Assembly: GCA_945868215.1 (NCBI GenBank)
Contig: CAMBLN010000008.1
Coordinates: forward strand, 1 to 34,827
DNA from: Opitutus sp. GAS368
Lineage (GTDB): Bacteria > Verrucomicrobiota > Verrucomicrobiia > Opitutales > Opitutaceae
DNA length: 34,827 bases
Reading direction: 5' to 3'
In this document: one piece after another, positions 25,851-33,058 of the stretch
How positions within the stretch are numbered: position 1 is the stretch's first letter
How the letters are laid out: every line of letters starts with the position of its first letter
The notes under the pieces: model-generated
Databases searched by the model: none
Told to the model about the DNA's origin: nothing
What the model saw: the letters and a program-made list of their open reading frames with translations, nothing else
Made by a program: the position numbers and the translations under genes

Positions 25851-25933
25851 ATACAAACCCCGGAATGAGTCACAGAGAAAACCGAGTCCCAATCCTGAGT
25901 TCACGGAGTACAACCCCTCCGATCCTCAACTCC

Positions 25934-25976
25934 GAACTCTGTGCTCTCTGTGTCCGAGCTCTGTGAACTCTGTGAC
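25934..25976 (+). repeat. Degenerate stutter tract upstream of coaC
   Basis: CTCTGTG recurs as GAACTCTGTG, CTCTCTGTG, GCTCTGTG and AACTCTGTGAC, ending about 28 bases before the coaC ATG. Related words (CACAGAG, GAGTTCACGGAG) appear in inverted sense at about 25870-25910. It occupies most of the 153-base panB-coaC gap. Confidence 0.7.
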
Positions 25977-26003
25977 AAAAAATCCGACCTCCGTTTTCCT
26001 CTC

Positions 26004-26567
26004 ATGACCACCGCCCGCAAGCCCCGCCTGCTCTTCGTCCTCACCGGCTCGATCTCCTGCTACAAGGCGTGCTTCGCGATCTCCCGTCTCGTGCAAGCCG
26101 GCATCGAGGTGCGCACCGTGGCCACGCCGTCCGCGCTCCGCTTCGTCGGTTCCTCCACCCTCGAAGGCCTGACCGGCCATTCCGTCGCCAGCGATCTCTG
26201 GGAATCCGGCAAGGCCATGGACCACATCAATCTCGCCCGCTGGGCTGATCTCGCGCTCGTCGCCCCCGCCACCGCCAACACTCTCAACCGCCTCTCCGCC
26301 GGCCTCGCCGACGACCTCGTCGGCAGCCTCTTCCTCGCCTGGGAAATCAACAAAAAGCCGTGGTGGGTCGCCCCCGCGATGAACGTCGCGATGTTCAACC
26401 ATCCGCTCACGCAGGCCTCCCTCAAAAAACTCGCCGACACCGGCGTGCGCGTCCTCCCCACCGGCTCCGGCGCCCTCGCCTGCGGTGAGGAAGGCGAAGG
26501 CCGCCTCCTCGAGCCCGACCAACTCATCACCGAAGTCCTCGTCCAACTCAGCCCCAAGATCGCGTGA
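26004..26567 (+). CDS. coaC: Phosphopantothenoylcysteine decarboxylase (free-standing CoaC)
   Basis: CoaC is an FMN-dependent flavoprotein that decarboxylates phosphopantothenoylcysteine to phosphopantetheine, a late step before coenzyme A. The 187-residue product is a HFCD flavoprotein with LTGSISCYKA, the active-site His in MDHINLARWAD, LVAPATANTLNRLSAGLADDL, the PAMNVAMFNHP clamp motif and ACGEEGEGRL carrying the catalytic Cys. In many bacteria CoaC is fused to CoaB; here the two are separate genes. The ATG at 26004 was chosen over an upstream start whose extension falls in the stutter tract. Confidence 0.94.
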   Translation: MTTARKPRLLFVLTGSISCYKACFAISRLVQAGIEVRTVATPSALRFVGSSTLEGLTGHSVASDLWESGKAMDHINLARWADLALVAPATANTLNRLSAGLADDLVGSLFLAWEINKKPWWVAPAMNVAMFNHPLTQASLKKLADTGVRVLPTGSGALACGEEGEGRLLEPDQLITEVLVQLSPKIA

Positions 26568-26636
26568 ACCCGAGCCACGGAATTATGGCCGAAAAAAGTC
26601 GAAGAAATTCCTTTGGTTCCGACGTATCTCTCCCAC

Positions 26637-26650
26637 GCGCCTATAGGCGC
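26637..26650. repeat. 14-bp perfect palindrome between coaC and coaB
   Basis: GCGCCTATAGGCGC is a perfect palindrome in the 160-base gap. No gene lies in this gap, which otherwise has AT-rich patches at about 26585-26615 and 26660-26690. Its role is unknown; it could be an operator, a hairpin or part of a dispersed repeat. Confidence 0.6.
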
Positions 26651-26670
26651 ACGCAGGGCCAAATTCGCAT

Positions 26671-26699
26671 TCCGTTTTTTGTGACTTTTTGCGGCCAAC
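26671..26699 (+). repeat. Short stutter-like tract upstream of coaB
   Basis: TTTTTTGTGACTTTTTGCGGCCAA has the same two-unit structure and GG(C/T)-ending as the TTCGTG tract at 21305-21331. It ends about 29 bases before the coaB ATG. Confidence 0.4.
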
Positions 26700-26727
26700 T
26701 CTCTGGGAACTGATCCCACGTCTATCC

Positions 26728-27372
26728 ATGCGCATCCTCATCACCTCCGGCGCAACCCGCGAACCCATCGACGCCGTTCGTTTCCTCTCCAACATCAGCA
26801 CCGGCCGCACCGGCGCACTCCTCGCCGACGCCCTCGTCACCCGCGGCCACACCGTCACCTTGCTCCACGGTGAAGCCGCCGTCCGCCCTTCCTCCGCCGT
26901 CACCGCCCGATCCTTTTCCTCGACCGCCGATCTCCAGTCGCAACTCCAGCGTCTCCTCGGCACCGGCATCTTCGACGCCGTGATCCACGCCGCCGCCGTC
27001 TCCGATTACCGCCCCGCCGAAACGTCCTCCGGCAAACTCAGTTCCTACGCTCCCGAGCTCACGCTGCGTCTCGTGCCCACGCCCAAGCTCCTCCCCCAAC
27101 TCAAGTCCTACGCGCCACCCACGCCCCTCCCGCTCCGCGTCATCGGCTTCAAACTCACCGCCGGCGCCGACCCCGAAGCCCGCGCCCTCGCCGTCTCCAA
27201 ACTCTTCGCCGCCGGCACCGTGGACGCCGTCATTCACAACGACATGGACGACCTCGCCACCGGCGACTCCCGCCCCTTCTCCGCCTGGCGCCCCGGCCCA
27301 CCCACCCCCGAACCCCTCGCAGGCCTGGATGCACTCATCACTTGGCTAAACACCTACCTCGCATCCCCCTAA
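26728..27372 (+). CDS. coaB: Phosphopantothenate-cysteine ligase (free-standing CoaB)
   Basis: CoaB joins 4'-phosphopantothenate and cysteine using a nucleotide triphosphate. The product of 214 residues has ILITSGATREPIDAVRFLSN with the ISTGRTGALLADAL nucleotide motif, the HAAAVSDYRP segment, the substrate-contacting Lys in IGFKLT and the IHNDM motif. It is near the length of the CoaB half of bifunctional CoaBC. The ATG at 26728 places the beta-strand RILITSGATR directly at the N-terminus. Separated from coaC by 160 non-coding bases, so it is not simply a frameshifted fusion gene. Confidence 0.93.
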   Translation: MRILITSGATREPIDAVRFLSNISTGRTGALLADALVTRGHTVTLLHGEAAVRPSSAVTARSFSSTADLQSQLQRLLGTGIFDAVIHAAAVSDYRPAETSSGKLSSYAPELTLRLVPTPKLLPQLKSYAPPTPLPLRVIGFKLTAGADPEARALAVSKLFAAGTVDAVIHNDMDDLATGDSRPFSAWRPGPPTPEPLAGLDALITWLNTYLASP

Positions 27373-27421
27373 AAATCAGCCCAATCCTACTCCTCAACCC
27401 CCTATCCCCCAACATAAAATA

Positions 27422-27452
27422 CAAGTTTGTCACTTAATAAGTGACAAACTTG
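27422..27452. repeat. Perfect 31-bp AT-rich palindrome
   Basis: The 15-base arm CAAGTTTGTCACTTA (27422-27436) and its exact reverse complement (27438-27452) flank a single central base. It lies between coaB and the feo operon, about 65 bases upstream of the putative promoter. It has no T tract, so it is a weak candidate for a terminator and a better one for an operator or mobile-element target. A diverged half-copy is at 150-169. Confidence 0.85.
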
Positions 27453-27517
27453 GTCTTCCCCTGCTCGCCCCTCTGCCTGCTCCCGATCCCTTCCCCGCAT
27501 CGATTTCATCCGTCGCG

Positions 27518-27550
27518 TTGACTTTGAAACTGAGTCTCAGTCATATCTGC
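27518..27550 (+). promoter_or_regulatory. Probable feo promoter with Fur-like operator
   Basis: TTGACT (27518-27523) can serve as -35, and TCATAT or CATATC 17-18 bases downstream is a weak -10. Between them lies TGAAACT-G-AGTCTCA (27525-27539), a 7-1-7 palindrome with one mismatch, the geometry of a Fur box (TGATAAT-N-ATTATCA type). A repressor bound here would cover the promoter. It precedes ferrous iron uptake genes by about 20 bases, which fits Fe-dependent control. Binding is inferred. Confidence 0.6.
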
Positions 27551-27558
27551 GTCTTGCC

Positions 27559-27819
27559 ATGAACTCAGACCCGCGACTCCAGCGTCCGCGCATGACCCTC
27601 ACCGAGCTCCCACCGGGAGCCGCAGGCCGCGTCTGCGCGTTAAACGGCGAGGCCGAACTCTGCCAGCGCCTGCGCGAGATGGGGTTCTGTGAATCTGCCG
27701 TCATCGAAAAAATCTCCGGTCGCAGCACGCTTCTCTGCCAAATCTGCGGCATGCGCGTCGCCCTCGGCGAAGGCGTCGCCAAACACATCACGGTTGAACT
27801 GATCCGCAGCGCCGCCTGA
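27559..27819 (+). CDS. feoA: FeoA domain protein with extra cysteines
   Basis: FeoA is a small SH3-like cytoplasmic protein that assists FeoB in ferrous iron uptake. This 86-residue copy has the family core LPPGAAGRV...RLREMGFCESAVIEKI and VALGEGVAKHITVEL. It has five cysteines (26, 35, 44, 60, 63), including a CxxC (CQIC), which ordinary FeoA lacks, hinting at metal or redox sensing. Start is ATG 27559; ATG 27592 (MTLTELPPG) is an alternative. First gene of the feo operon, behind a Fur-like site, and 23 bases before a second feoA. Confidence 0.9.
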   Translation: MNSDPRLQRPRMTLTELPPGAAGRVCALNGEAELCQRLREMGFCESAVIEKISGRSTLLCQICGMRVALGEGVAKHITVELIRSAA

Positions 27820-27842
27820 TCCGCCTCCTTTCCGCTCACGCC

Positions 27843-28097
27843 ATGGCCGACCTCGTCACGCTTTCCTCCCTCGCCGTCGGCACCTCCGCCGTCCTTCGCG
27901 AATTTCCCAAACAAGGCGTCGCCTTCCTCCGCCTCCGCGAAATGGGCCTCCTGCCCGGCACCTCCGTCACCCTCGTTCGCACCGCCCCGCTCGGCGATCC
28001 CATCGAAATCAAAGTCCGCGGCTACAACCTCACCCTCCGCAAATCCGAAGCCGACCACGTCATGGTCGAGCCCGCCGCCGGCACGGCCACGAAATAA
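27843..28097 (+). CDS. feoA: Second FeoA domain protein
   Basis: An 84-residue FeoA protein: LSSLAVGTSAVLREF, FLRLREMGLLPGTSVTLVRTAPLGDPIEIKVRGYNLTLR is its core, seen here in the order typical of FeoA, ending in ADHVMVEP. It has no cysteine, unlike the first copy. Two feoA genes before feoB are common in several phyla; the two products may form a complex with FeoB. The gap to feoB (134 bases) is longer than usual and filled with repeat words. Confidence 0.93.
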   Translation: MADLVTLSSLAVGTSAVLREFPKQGVAFLRLREMGLLPGTSVTLVRTAPLGDPIEIKVRGYNLTLRKSEADHVMVEPAAGTATK

Positions 28098-28098
28098 A

Positions 28099-28219
28099 CC
28101 ATGTCCAATGTCCAAGGCCCATTGGCTTACAACATGAACACCCGACATCATTCGCCCATCCTACGCGCCCCGCACGCGATTCCGTCCATTGGTCATTGGT
28201 CATCGGACATTGGTCATTC
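28099..28219 (+). repeat. Stutter tracts in inverted orientation between feoA and feoB
   Basis: At 28101-28126, ATGTCCAATGTCC is followed by CCCATTGG. At 28184-28219, CCATTGGTCATTGGTCAT and GGACATTGGTCATT repeat a 7-10 nt unit. CCAATGTCC (28105-28113) and GGACATTGG (28205-28213) form a perfect 9-bp inverted repeat 100 bases apart, so the transcript could loop the two ends together. The tract ends 13 bases before the feoB start. Confidence 0.7.
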
Positions 28220-28231
28220 CGACGCGCGCCC

Positions 28232-30352
28232 ATGACCCCTCCGCCCGCCAAACCCGCCTCCGCGCGCGCGTCGGTCTACGCCCTCGTCGGCAATCCCAAC
28301 TGCGGCAAATCCACCCTCTTCAACGCCCTCACCGGCCTGAAACAAAAGGTGGGCAACTACCCCGGCGTCACCGTCGAACGCAAAGTCGGCACCGCCTACA
28401 CGCAACACGGCCAGCCGCTCACCGTCATCGACCTGCCCGGCACCTACTCGCTCGCCGCCCGCTCACCCGACGAGGCCGTCACCCGCGACGTGCTCCTCGG
28501 CCGCCGCACCGACACCGCGATGCCCGACCGCATCATCTGCGTCGTCGATGCCACCAACCTCGAGCGCAACCTCTACCTCGTCCACCAGATCCTCGACCTC
28601 GGTCGCCCCGTCATCCTCGTCCTCAACATGATGGACGTCGCCGAAGCCGCCGGCCTCAAAATCCACACGTCCCGCCTCGAACACACGCTCGGCATCCCCG
28701 TGGTCTCCTGCGCCGCCTCCACCGGACGCGGGCTCATCGAACTCAAGCTCGCCCTCAGCCGCCCCGACCTCCCGCTCTCCCGCCACGCCTGGGACGTCCC
28801 CGCCGCCATCGCCCCCGCCGTCTCCGAGCTGCAAGCCTCGCTCCAGGACAGCGACAAAAAACAACCCCTCATCGCCCGCGCCGAGGCGCTCCTGCTCCTC
28901 ACCGACCAGGACAGCGTGCGCGTCTCCGGCTCGACGCCTCTCTCCCCGCGCACCCAGGAAATCCTCTCCTCCTGGGAAAAACGCTGGGCCGCCGACGGCA
29001 CCGATTGGGCCGCCGCCCTCGTCAACGCCCGCTACGACAGCATCGGCCGGCTCACCGCCGAAATCATCGGCACCTCCTCCGCCCCCTCCGGCCCGAGCAC
29101 CAGCGACCGCATCGACGCCTGGGTCACCCATCCCGTCTGGGGCTGGATCATCTTCGGCGTGCTCATGGGTGTGATGTTCCTGAGCATCTTCACCTTCGCC
29201 GGCATCCCCATGGGCTGGATCGAAAACCTCGTCGCCGCCTTTTCCGGCTGGGTGTCCGGACTCATCCCCGCCGGCGACTTCCACGATCTCGTGATCGACG
29301 GTGCCATCGCCGGCGTCGAGGGTGTGATCATCTTCCTGCCGCAGATTCTGATTCTGTTCCTCTTCATCGGCCTGCTCGAAAGCACCGGCTACATGGCGCG
29401 CGCCGCCTTCATCATGGACCGCCTGATGAGCAAGGTCGGCCTCAACGGCCGCAGCTTCATCCCGCTCCTCGGCTCCTACGCCTGCGCGATTCCCGGCATC
29501 ATGGCCGCCCGCACCATCGAGCAACCCAAGGACCGTCTCGTCACCATCCTCGTCGCCCCGTTCATGAGCTGCTCGGCGCGCTTGCCCGTCTACCTGTTGC
29601 TCATCGCCGCCCTAGTGCCCGACGAACAGGTCCCCGTCGGCCTCAAGATCGGCATCATGCTGCTCATGTATGCGCTCGGCACCTTCGGCGCGTTCGGCTT
29701 CGCGTGGCTGTTCAAAAAAACCCTCCTGCGCGGCGCCCCGCCGCTCATGATCATGGAGCTGCCGCCCTACCGCCTGCCGAAGATCCGCGACGTGCTCCTG
29801 CAAATGCTCGAACGCGGCGGCATCTTCGTGAAACGCGCCGGCACCATCATCCTCGGCTTGTCGATCATCCTGTGGTTCCTCGCCACGTATCCAAAACTTC
29901 CCGACAACCAGCCCGAAGGCGACCCGCTCGCCCACAGCCTCGCCGGACGCGCCGGCCACGCCATCGAACCCGCCATCGCCCCGCTCGGCTTCGACTGGCG
30001 CATCGGCATCGGGCTCATCCAATCCTTCGCCGCGCGCGAGGTGTTCAACAGCTCCATGGGCGTGATCTTCGCCGTCGAGGAAAGCGACGACGAGTCCGCC
30101 AACGAGCTCCACCTGCGCGACGCCTTGCGCGCCGCCGAACGGCCCGACGGCACCAAGCTCTTCACTCCGTTGATCTGTCTCAACCTGATGGTGTTTTACG
30201 TCTTCGCCATGCAGTGCATCAGCACCATCGCGGTCGTGAAGCGCGAAACCAACTCGTGGAAATGGCCGCTCTTCCAACTCGCCTACATGACGGGCTTCGC
30301 GTGGTTCATCTGTCTCGTGATCTACCAAACGGGCCGCGCGCTGGGCTATTGA
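28232..30352 (+). CDS. feoB: Ferrous iron transporter FeoB
   Basis: FeoB is the inner-membrane Fe(II) uptake protein with a G-protein domain. The 706-residue product starts with that domain: G1 GNPNCGKST (20-28), G2 Thr in YPGVTVE, G3 DLPG (67-70) and G4 NMMD (132-135). The rest is the membrane part with two Gate domains, recognisable by GSYACAIPGIMAARTI and PFMSCSARLPVYLLL, and a C-terminal helix bundle. The ATG at 28232 was chosen because the upstream in-frame extension lies in the repeat tract. The cytosolic helical insert (about 170-270) is normal. A Cys-rich partner gene follows. Confidence 0.97.
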   Translation: MTPPPAKPASARASVYALVGNPNCGKSTLFNALTGLKQKVGNYPGVTVERKVGTAYTQHGQPLTVIDLPGTYSLAARSPDEAVTRDVLLGRRTDTAMPDRIICVVDATNLERNLYLVHQILDLGRPVILVLNMMDVAEAAGLKIHTSRLEHTLGIPVVSCAASTGRGLIELKLALSRPDLPLSRHAWDVPAAIAPAVSELQASLQDSDKKQPLIARAEALLLLTDQDSVRVSGSTPLSPRTQEILSSWEKRWAADGTDWAAALVNARYDSIGRLTAEIIGTSSAPSGPSTSDRIDAWVTHPVWGWIIFGVLMGVMFLSIFTFAGIPMGWIENLVAAFSGWVSGLIPAGDFHDLVIDGAIAGVEGVIIFLPQILILFLFIGLLESTGYMARAAFIMDRLMSKVGLNGRSFIPLLGSYACAIPGIMAARTIEQPKDRLVTILVAPFMSCSARLPVYLLLIAALVPDEQVPVGLKIGIMLLMYALGTFGAFGFAWLFKKTLLRGAPPLMIMELPPYRLPKIRDVLLQMLERGGIFVKRAGTIILGLSIILWFLATYPKLPDNQPEGDPLAHSLAGRAGHAIEPAIAPLGFDWRIGIGLIQSFAAREVFNSSMGVIFAVEESDDESANELHLRDALRAAERPDGTKLFTPLICLNLMVFYVFAMQCISTIAVVKRETNSWKWPLFQLAYMTGFAWFICLVIYQTGRALGY

Positions 30353-30376
30353 GCGATTCGGGTGTAGTGTGTCCGC

Positions 30377-30535
30377 ATGAACAACTGGCAAACCCCGCTC
30401 GCCCTGCTGGTCGTCGCCGTCACCGTGGCGCTCTTCGCGTGGAACACTTGGAAAAAACGCCGCAAGCCCGGCTCCGGTTGCGGCGGTGACTGCGGTTGCC
30501 CGAGCACCGATTTCAAAGCCCGGCTTAAAAAGTAG
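30377..30535 (+). CDS. FeoB-associated Cys-rich membrane protein
   Basis: A 52-residue protein starting at ATG 30377, 24 bases after feoB. It has one transmembrane helix (LALLVVAVTVALFAWNTW, about 8-25), then basic KKRRKP and the Cys cluster GCGGDCGCPS (Cys36, 40, 42 approximately). This is the pattern of the FeoB-associated Cys-rich protein family, short proteins that occur next to feoB and are thought to assist iron uptake. Too short for many gene callers and easily missed. Confidence 0.88.
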   Translation: MNNWQTPLALLVVAVTVALFAWNTWKKRRKPGSGCGGDCGCPSTDFKARLKK

Positions 30536-30584
30536 TTCGAAAAGCATTTGTCTCCCCGCCCCGCGTCACCGTGAAGTGGACGGC

Positions 30585-31319
30585 GTGCAAATCGAACTGC
30601 GGCGGGTCTCCAAAAAATACGACGGATCGAAGGCGTTGGACGATGTCTCGCTCGTCATCGAACCCGGACAAATCGTCGCCCTCATCGGCCTCAACGGCGC
30701 CGGCAAGACCACCCTCCTCCGTTGCCTGAGCGCCATCGTCGCGCCGTCGCGCGGACAGGTGCTTTACGACGGCCAGCTCTTCCGCCGCGACCGCATCGAC
30801 CTTCGCCGGCGGCTCCTGTTTCTTCCCGATTTCCCCGCGATGTATGCGCACCAGTCCGCGCTCGAACACGTGTCGCTCATGGCCCGCCTCTACGAACGCG
30901 AACCGCTCGCGCTGGAAGACTCCCTCGTGCGCGTCTTCGGCGAACTCGATCTGCTGCCGCTCGCCGAGGTTCCCGTCGGCCGGCTCAGCCGCGGACAGAT
31001 CTACAAGGTCGCGCTCGCCGCCCTCGTGCTCATCAACCCCGAACTGTGGCTGCTCGACGAGCCCTTCGCCTCCGGCCTCGACCCGCAGGGCCTGGCCATG
31101 CTCAAGGACTACTCCCGCGCCGCCGCCAAGGCGGGCGCGACCGTCATCTACACCACGCAAATCCTCGAAATCGCCGAGCGGTTCGCCGACCGGTTGTGCG
31201 TCATCGACCGCGGACAATTCCGCCACATCTACACCCGCGCCGATCTCGACGCCATGCCCGCCTCCGGCACCGACAGTCTTGAATCGCGCCTGCGCCAGTT
31301 CCGCGAGGTGCAGTCATGA
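30585..31319 (+). CDS. ABC transporter ATP-binding protein
   Basis: A cytoplasmic ATPase of 244 residues, with Walker A GLNGAGKTT (35-43), signature LSRGQIYKVALAALVLINP, where SRGQ replaces SGGQ, Walker B LWLLDEPFASGLDP and a Gln in place of the switch His (IYTTQILEIAERF). The last feature is odd for an active ABC ATPase and should be checked. The GTG at 30585 was chosen since the family begins with IELRRVSKKYDG. Its stop overlaps the permease ATG by four bases (ATGA), so both are translated together. Substrate is unknown; proximity to feo does not prove a link. Confidence 0.88.
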   Translation: MQIELRRVSKKYDGSKALDDVSLVIEPGQIVALIGLNGAGKTTLLRCLSAIVAPSRGQVLYDGQLFRRDRIDLRRRLLFLPDFPAMYAHQSALEHVSLMARLYEREPLALEDSLVRVFGELDLLPLAEVPVGRLSRGQIYKVALAALVLINPELWLLDEPFASGLDPQGLAMLKDYSRAAAKAGATVIYTTQILEIAERFADRLCVIDRGQFRHIYTRADLDAMPASGTDSLESRLRQFREVQS

Positions 31320-33034
31320 AACTCACCCCCGACCGCAAGGCATGGAAACATTGGCGGCGCGCCGTGAGCCGCCGCATCAAGGCGAGCCCCGACCTGCGCC
31401 GCGAACGCCGCCGCGCCCGTCCGCGCATCACCAAACATTACTCCGCGGGTAGTTTCCGCGTGCTCGTGCCGCTCGTCATCCTGATCGCCGTGCTGAACAA
31501 CGGTCCGATCACCGCGCTCGCCAACGCCCTGCTGCTCTGGACCACGCTCATCACGTTCGTCCGCGCCCAACAAATCGCCGCCAACACCCACGACCCCAAC
31601 CAACTTTGGATCTGGTATGGCTGGCCCGTGACCGACGACTCCGTGTTCGCGCATCAACGCGGCTATGTCCTCCGCGCCGCCGTCTGGCTCGTCGTGGACT
31701 GGCTCGTCTTCGGTCTCGCCGTCGCCTGGAAAACAGAGGCCGTCCTCCTCGCCTTCGCCGCCCCCGTCATCGCCTTCACCCAGGGCGTCACCGCCTTGGC
31801 CCTCGCCGTCTGGCTCGCCCGTTGGCGTCCGCAGTTTCCTTACGTCTGGGTCACCACGCCGCTCACGTTGCTGGTTTTCTTCAGCTTCAAACTTGAAACC
31901 GATCACAACACCGTGACCGCTTGGCTGAATATGGTGCGCAACGCCCTCCACTCGGCCACCCCCGCAGGCTGGCTGCTGTCAGGCTGGCATAACATCGCCC
32001 AAGGCCACGCCACCGGCTGGTGGATATTTCTCGGCATCGGCGGCATCGCGTGCGCCGCACTCGTCGCGGGCGCACGCGCGATGCGCAAGGTCTTCAACCC
32101 CGACGCGCTTTTTGGCTACGAGAACACACCCGAGGAAACGGTCGATAACCCACTCCCCGCATCCGCAGCCTCGTCACCCCATCCGTCGCATCAGTCCCCT
32201 GAGTCCCATCCCCCGCAACCGACGCATCGCGAGACCGCCCCGGTGGACCTGAGTCTCCTGCGCGTGCGCACCGAAGGCGTGCTCGCCACTCCGCCCGGCC
32301 GGACCCTCGCCTCACGCGGCCCGCTCGAGCAGGCGGTCACGTGGTTCCTCACCCCACGCCAACGCACCTTGGTCGATTTTATGGTGCCGGGCGGCATGTC
32401 GTGGAACCGCCGCTGGCTCATCGCCGTCGCGCTCCTGGGAATCGTGGTGATCGCCGGCGGCACGTCGTCGCCAAATCTGCGCGTTCTGCCCGCACTCGCC
32501 GCCCTCGCCTTCGCTTTGCCCGTCCTCGGCGGACGCTGGCTCGGCTTCGAGGCGATGCGCACGTTCCAGACCCAGATCGGCCTGACCGCCTACGTGCCCA
32601 CCGGCTTCGGGGAAACGTCCCGCCTCGTGCTCACGATCAACGCCCTGTATTGCATCCTCGCGTTTCCGTTCGTGCTGGCCGTCGTCTGGCTCGGCTTCGC
32701 CCCGGCTCATGCACCGTTCACCTGGTCGCTCGACTACAGTGTGCGCGGCATCGGCATCGTGCTCGCGTTCCAGCCGGTCTGGCTCGTCTCCAAATTCTCA
32801 ACCAACACCAACGACTCCTCCACCGGCCGGCTTTGGTTTGCCGGGCTCGTCATCCTCATCATCGCCGGACTCATCATCGGCGTGTCGCTCTGCGTGGTCG
32901 CCGTGATGATCGAGTCGACGTCCGTCGCACTGGGCTGTGTGGGTGCTCTGGCCTTGCTGACCCATGCCGGTCTCGCCCTCTACGGCTGGGTGTGGGGACG
33001 CGGTTGGTTCGACCTGATCGCGAAACTCAAGTGA
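31316..33034 (+). CDS. ABC transporter permease-like membrane protein
   Basis: A 572-residue membrane protein with about ten predicted helices: five in the N-terminal half (about 45-250) and five or six in the C-terminal half (about 365-565). The halves are joined by a Pro/Ser/His-rich linker (about 280-310) encoded by a stutter tract. No substrate-specific motif was recognised. The overlap with the ATPase gene (ATGA) and the organisation suggest an ABC-type exporter of the ABC-2 style. It converges on the following small membrane protein gene. Confidence 0.78.
   Translation: MKLTPDRKAWKHWRRAVSRRIKASPDLRRERRRARPRITKHYSAGSFRVLVPLVILIAVLNNGPITALANALLLWTTLITFVRAQQIAANTHDPNQLWIWYGWPVTDDSVFAHQRGYVLRAAVWLVVDWLVFGLAVAWKTEAVLLAFAAPVIAFTQGVTALALAVWLARWRPQFPYVWVTTPLTLLVFFSFKLETDHNTVTAWLNMVRNALHSATPAGWLLSGWHNIAQGHATGWWIFLGIGGIACAALVAGARAMRKVFNPDALFGYENTPEETVDNPLPASAASSPHPSHQSPESHPPQPTHRETAPVDLSLLRVRTEGVLATPPGRTLASRGPLEQAVTWFLTPRQRTLVDFMVPGGMSWNRRWLIAVALLGIVVIAGGTSSPNLRVLPALAALAFALPVLGGRWLGFEAMRTFQTQIGLTAYVPTGFGETSRLVLTINALYCILAFPFVLAVVWLGFAPAHAPFTWSLDYSVRGIGIVLAFQPVWLVSKFSTNTNDSSTGRLWFAGLVILIIAGLIIGVSLCVVAVMIESTSVALGCVGALALLTHAGLALYGWVWGRGWFDLIAKLK
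32168..32215 (+). repeat. Stutter-like tract inside the ABC permease linker
   Basis: Units CCCCATCCGTCGCATCAGTCC and CCTGAGTCCCATCCC, shown here as ATCCGTCGCATCAGTCC and TGAGTCCCATCC, resemble the tract at 14521-14580 (ATGCGTCCCATCCGTCCC). They encode SSPHPSHQSPESHPP between the two membrane halves. Confidence 0.5.
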
Positions 33035-33058
33035 CCGCCAACCTTTCGCCGCGCCGGC

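Noticed and set aside
27422-27452. Reading the 31-bp palindrome as a rho-independent terminator for coaB
   Set aside because: The stem is AT-rich and no T run follows in either direction.
14521-28219. CRISPR array
   Set aside because: The repeat words are 7-11 nt, imperfect, tandem without spacers and differ between sites; no cas genes are present.
28189-30489. A 766-codon plus-strand frame overlapping feoB
   Set aside because: It is in another frame of feoB, and its Arg/Pro/His-rich composition is typical of a shadow frame; feoB has all expected motifs.
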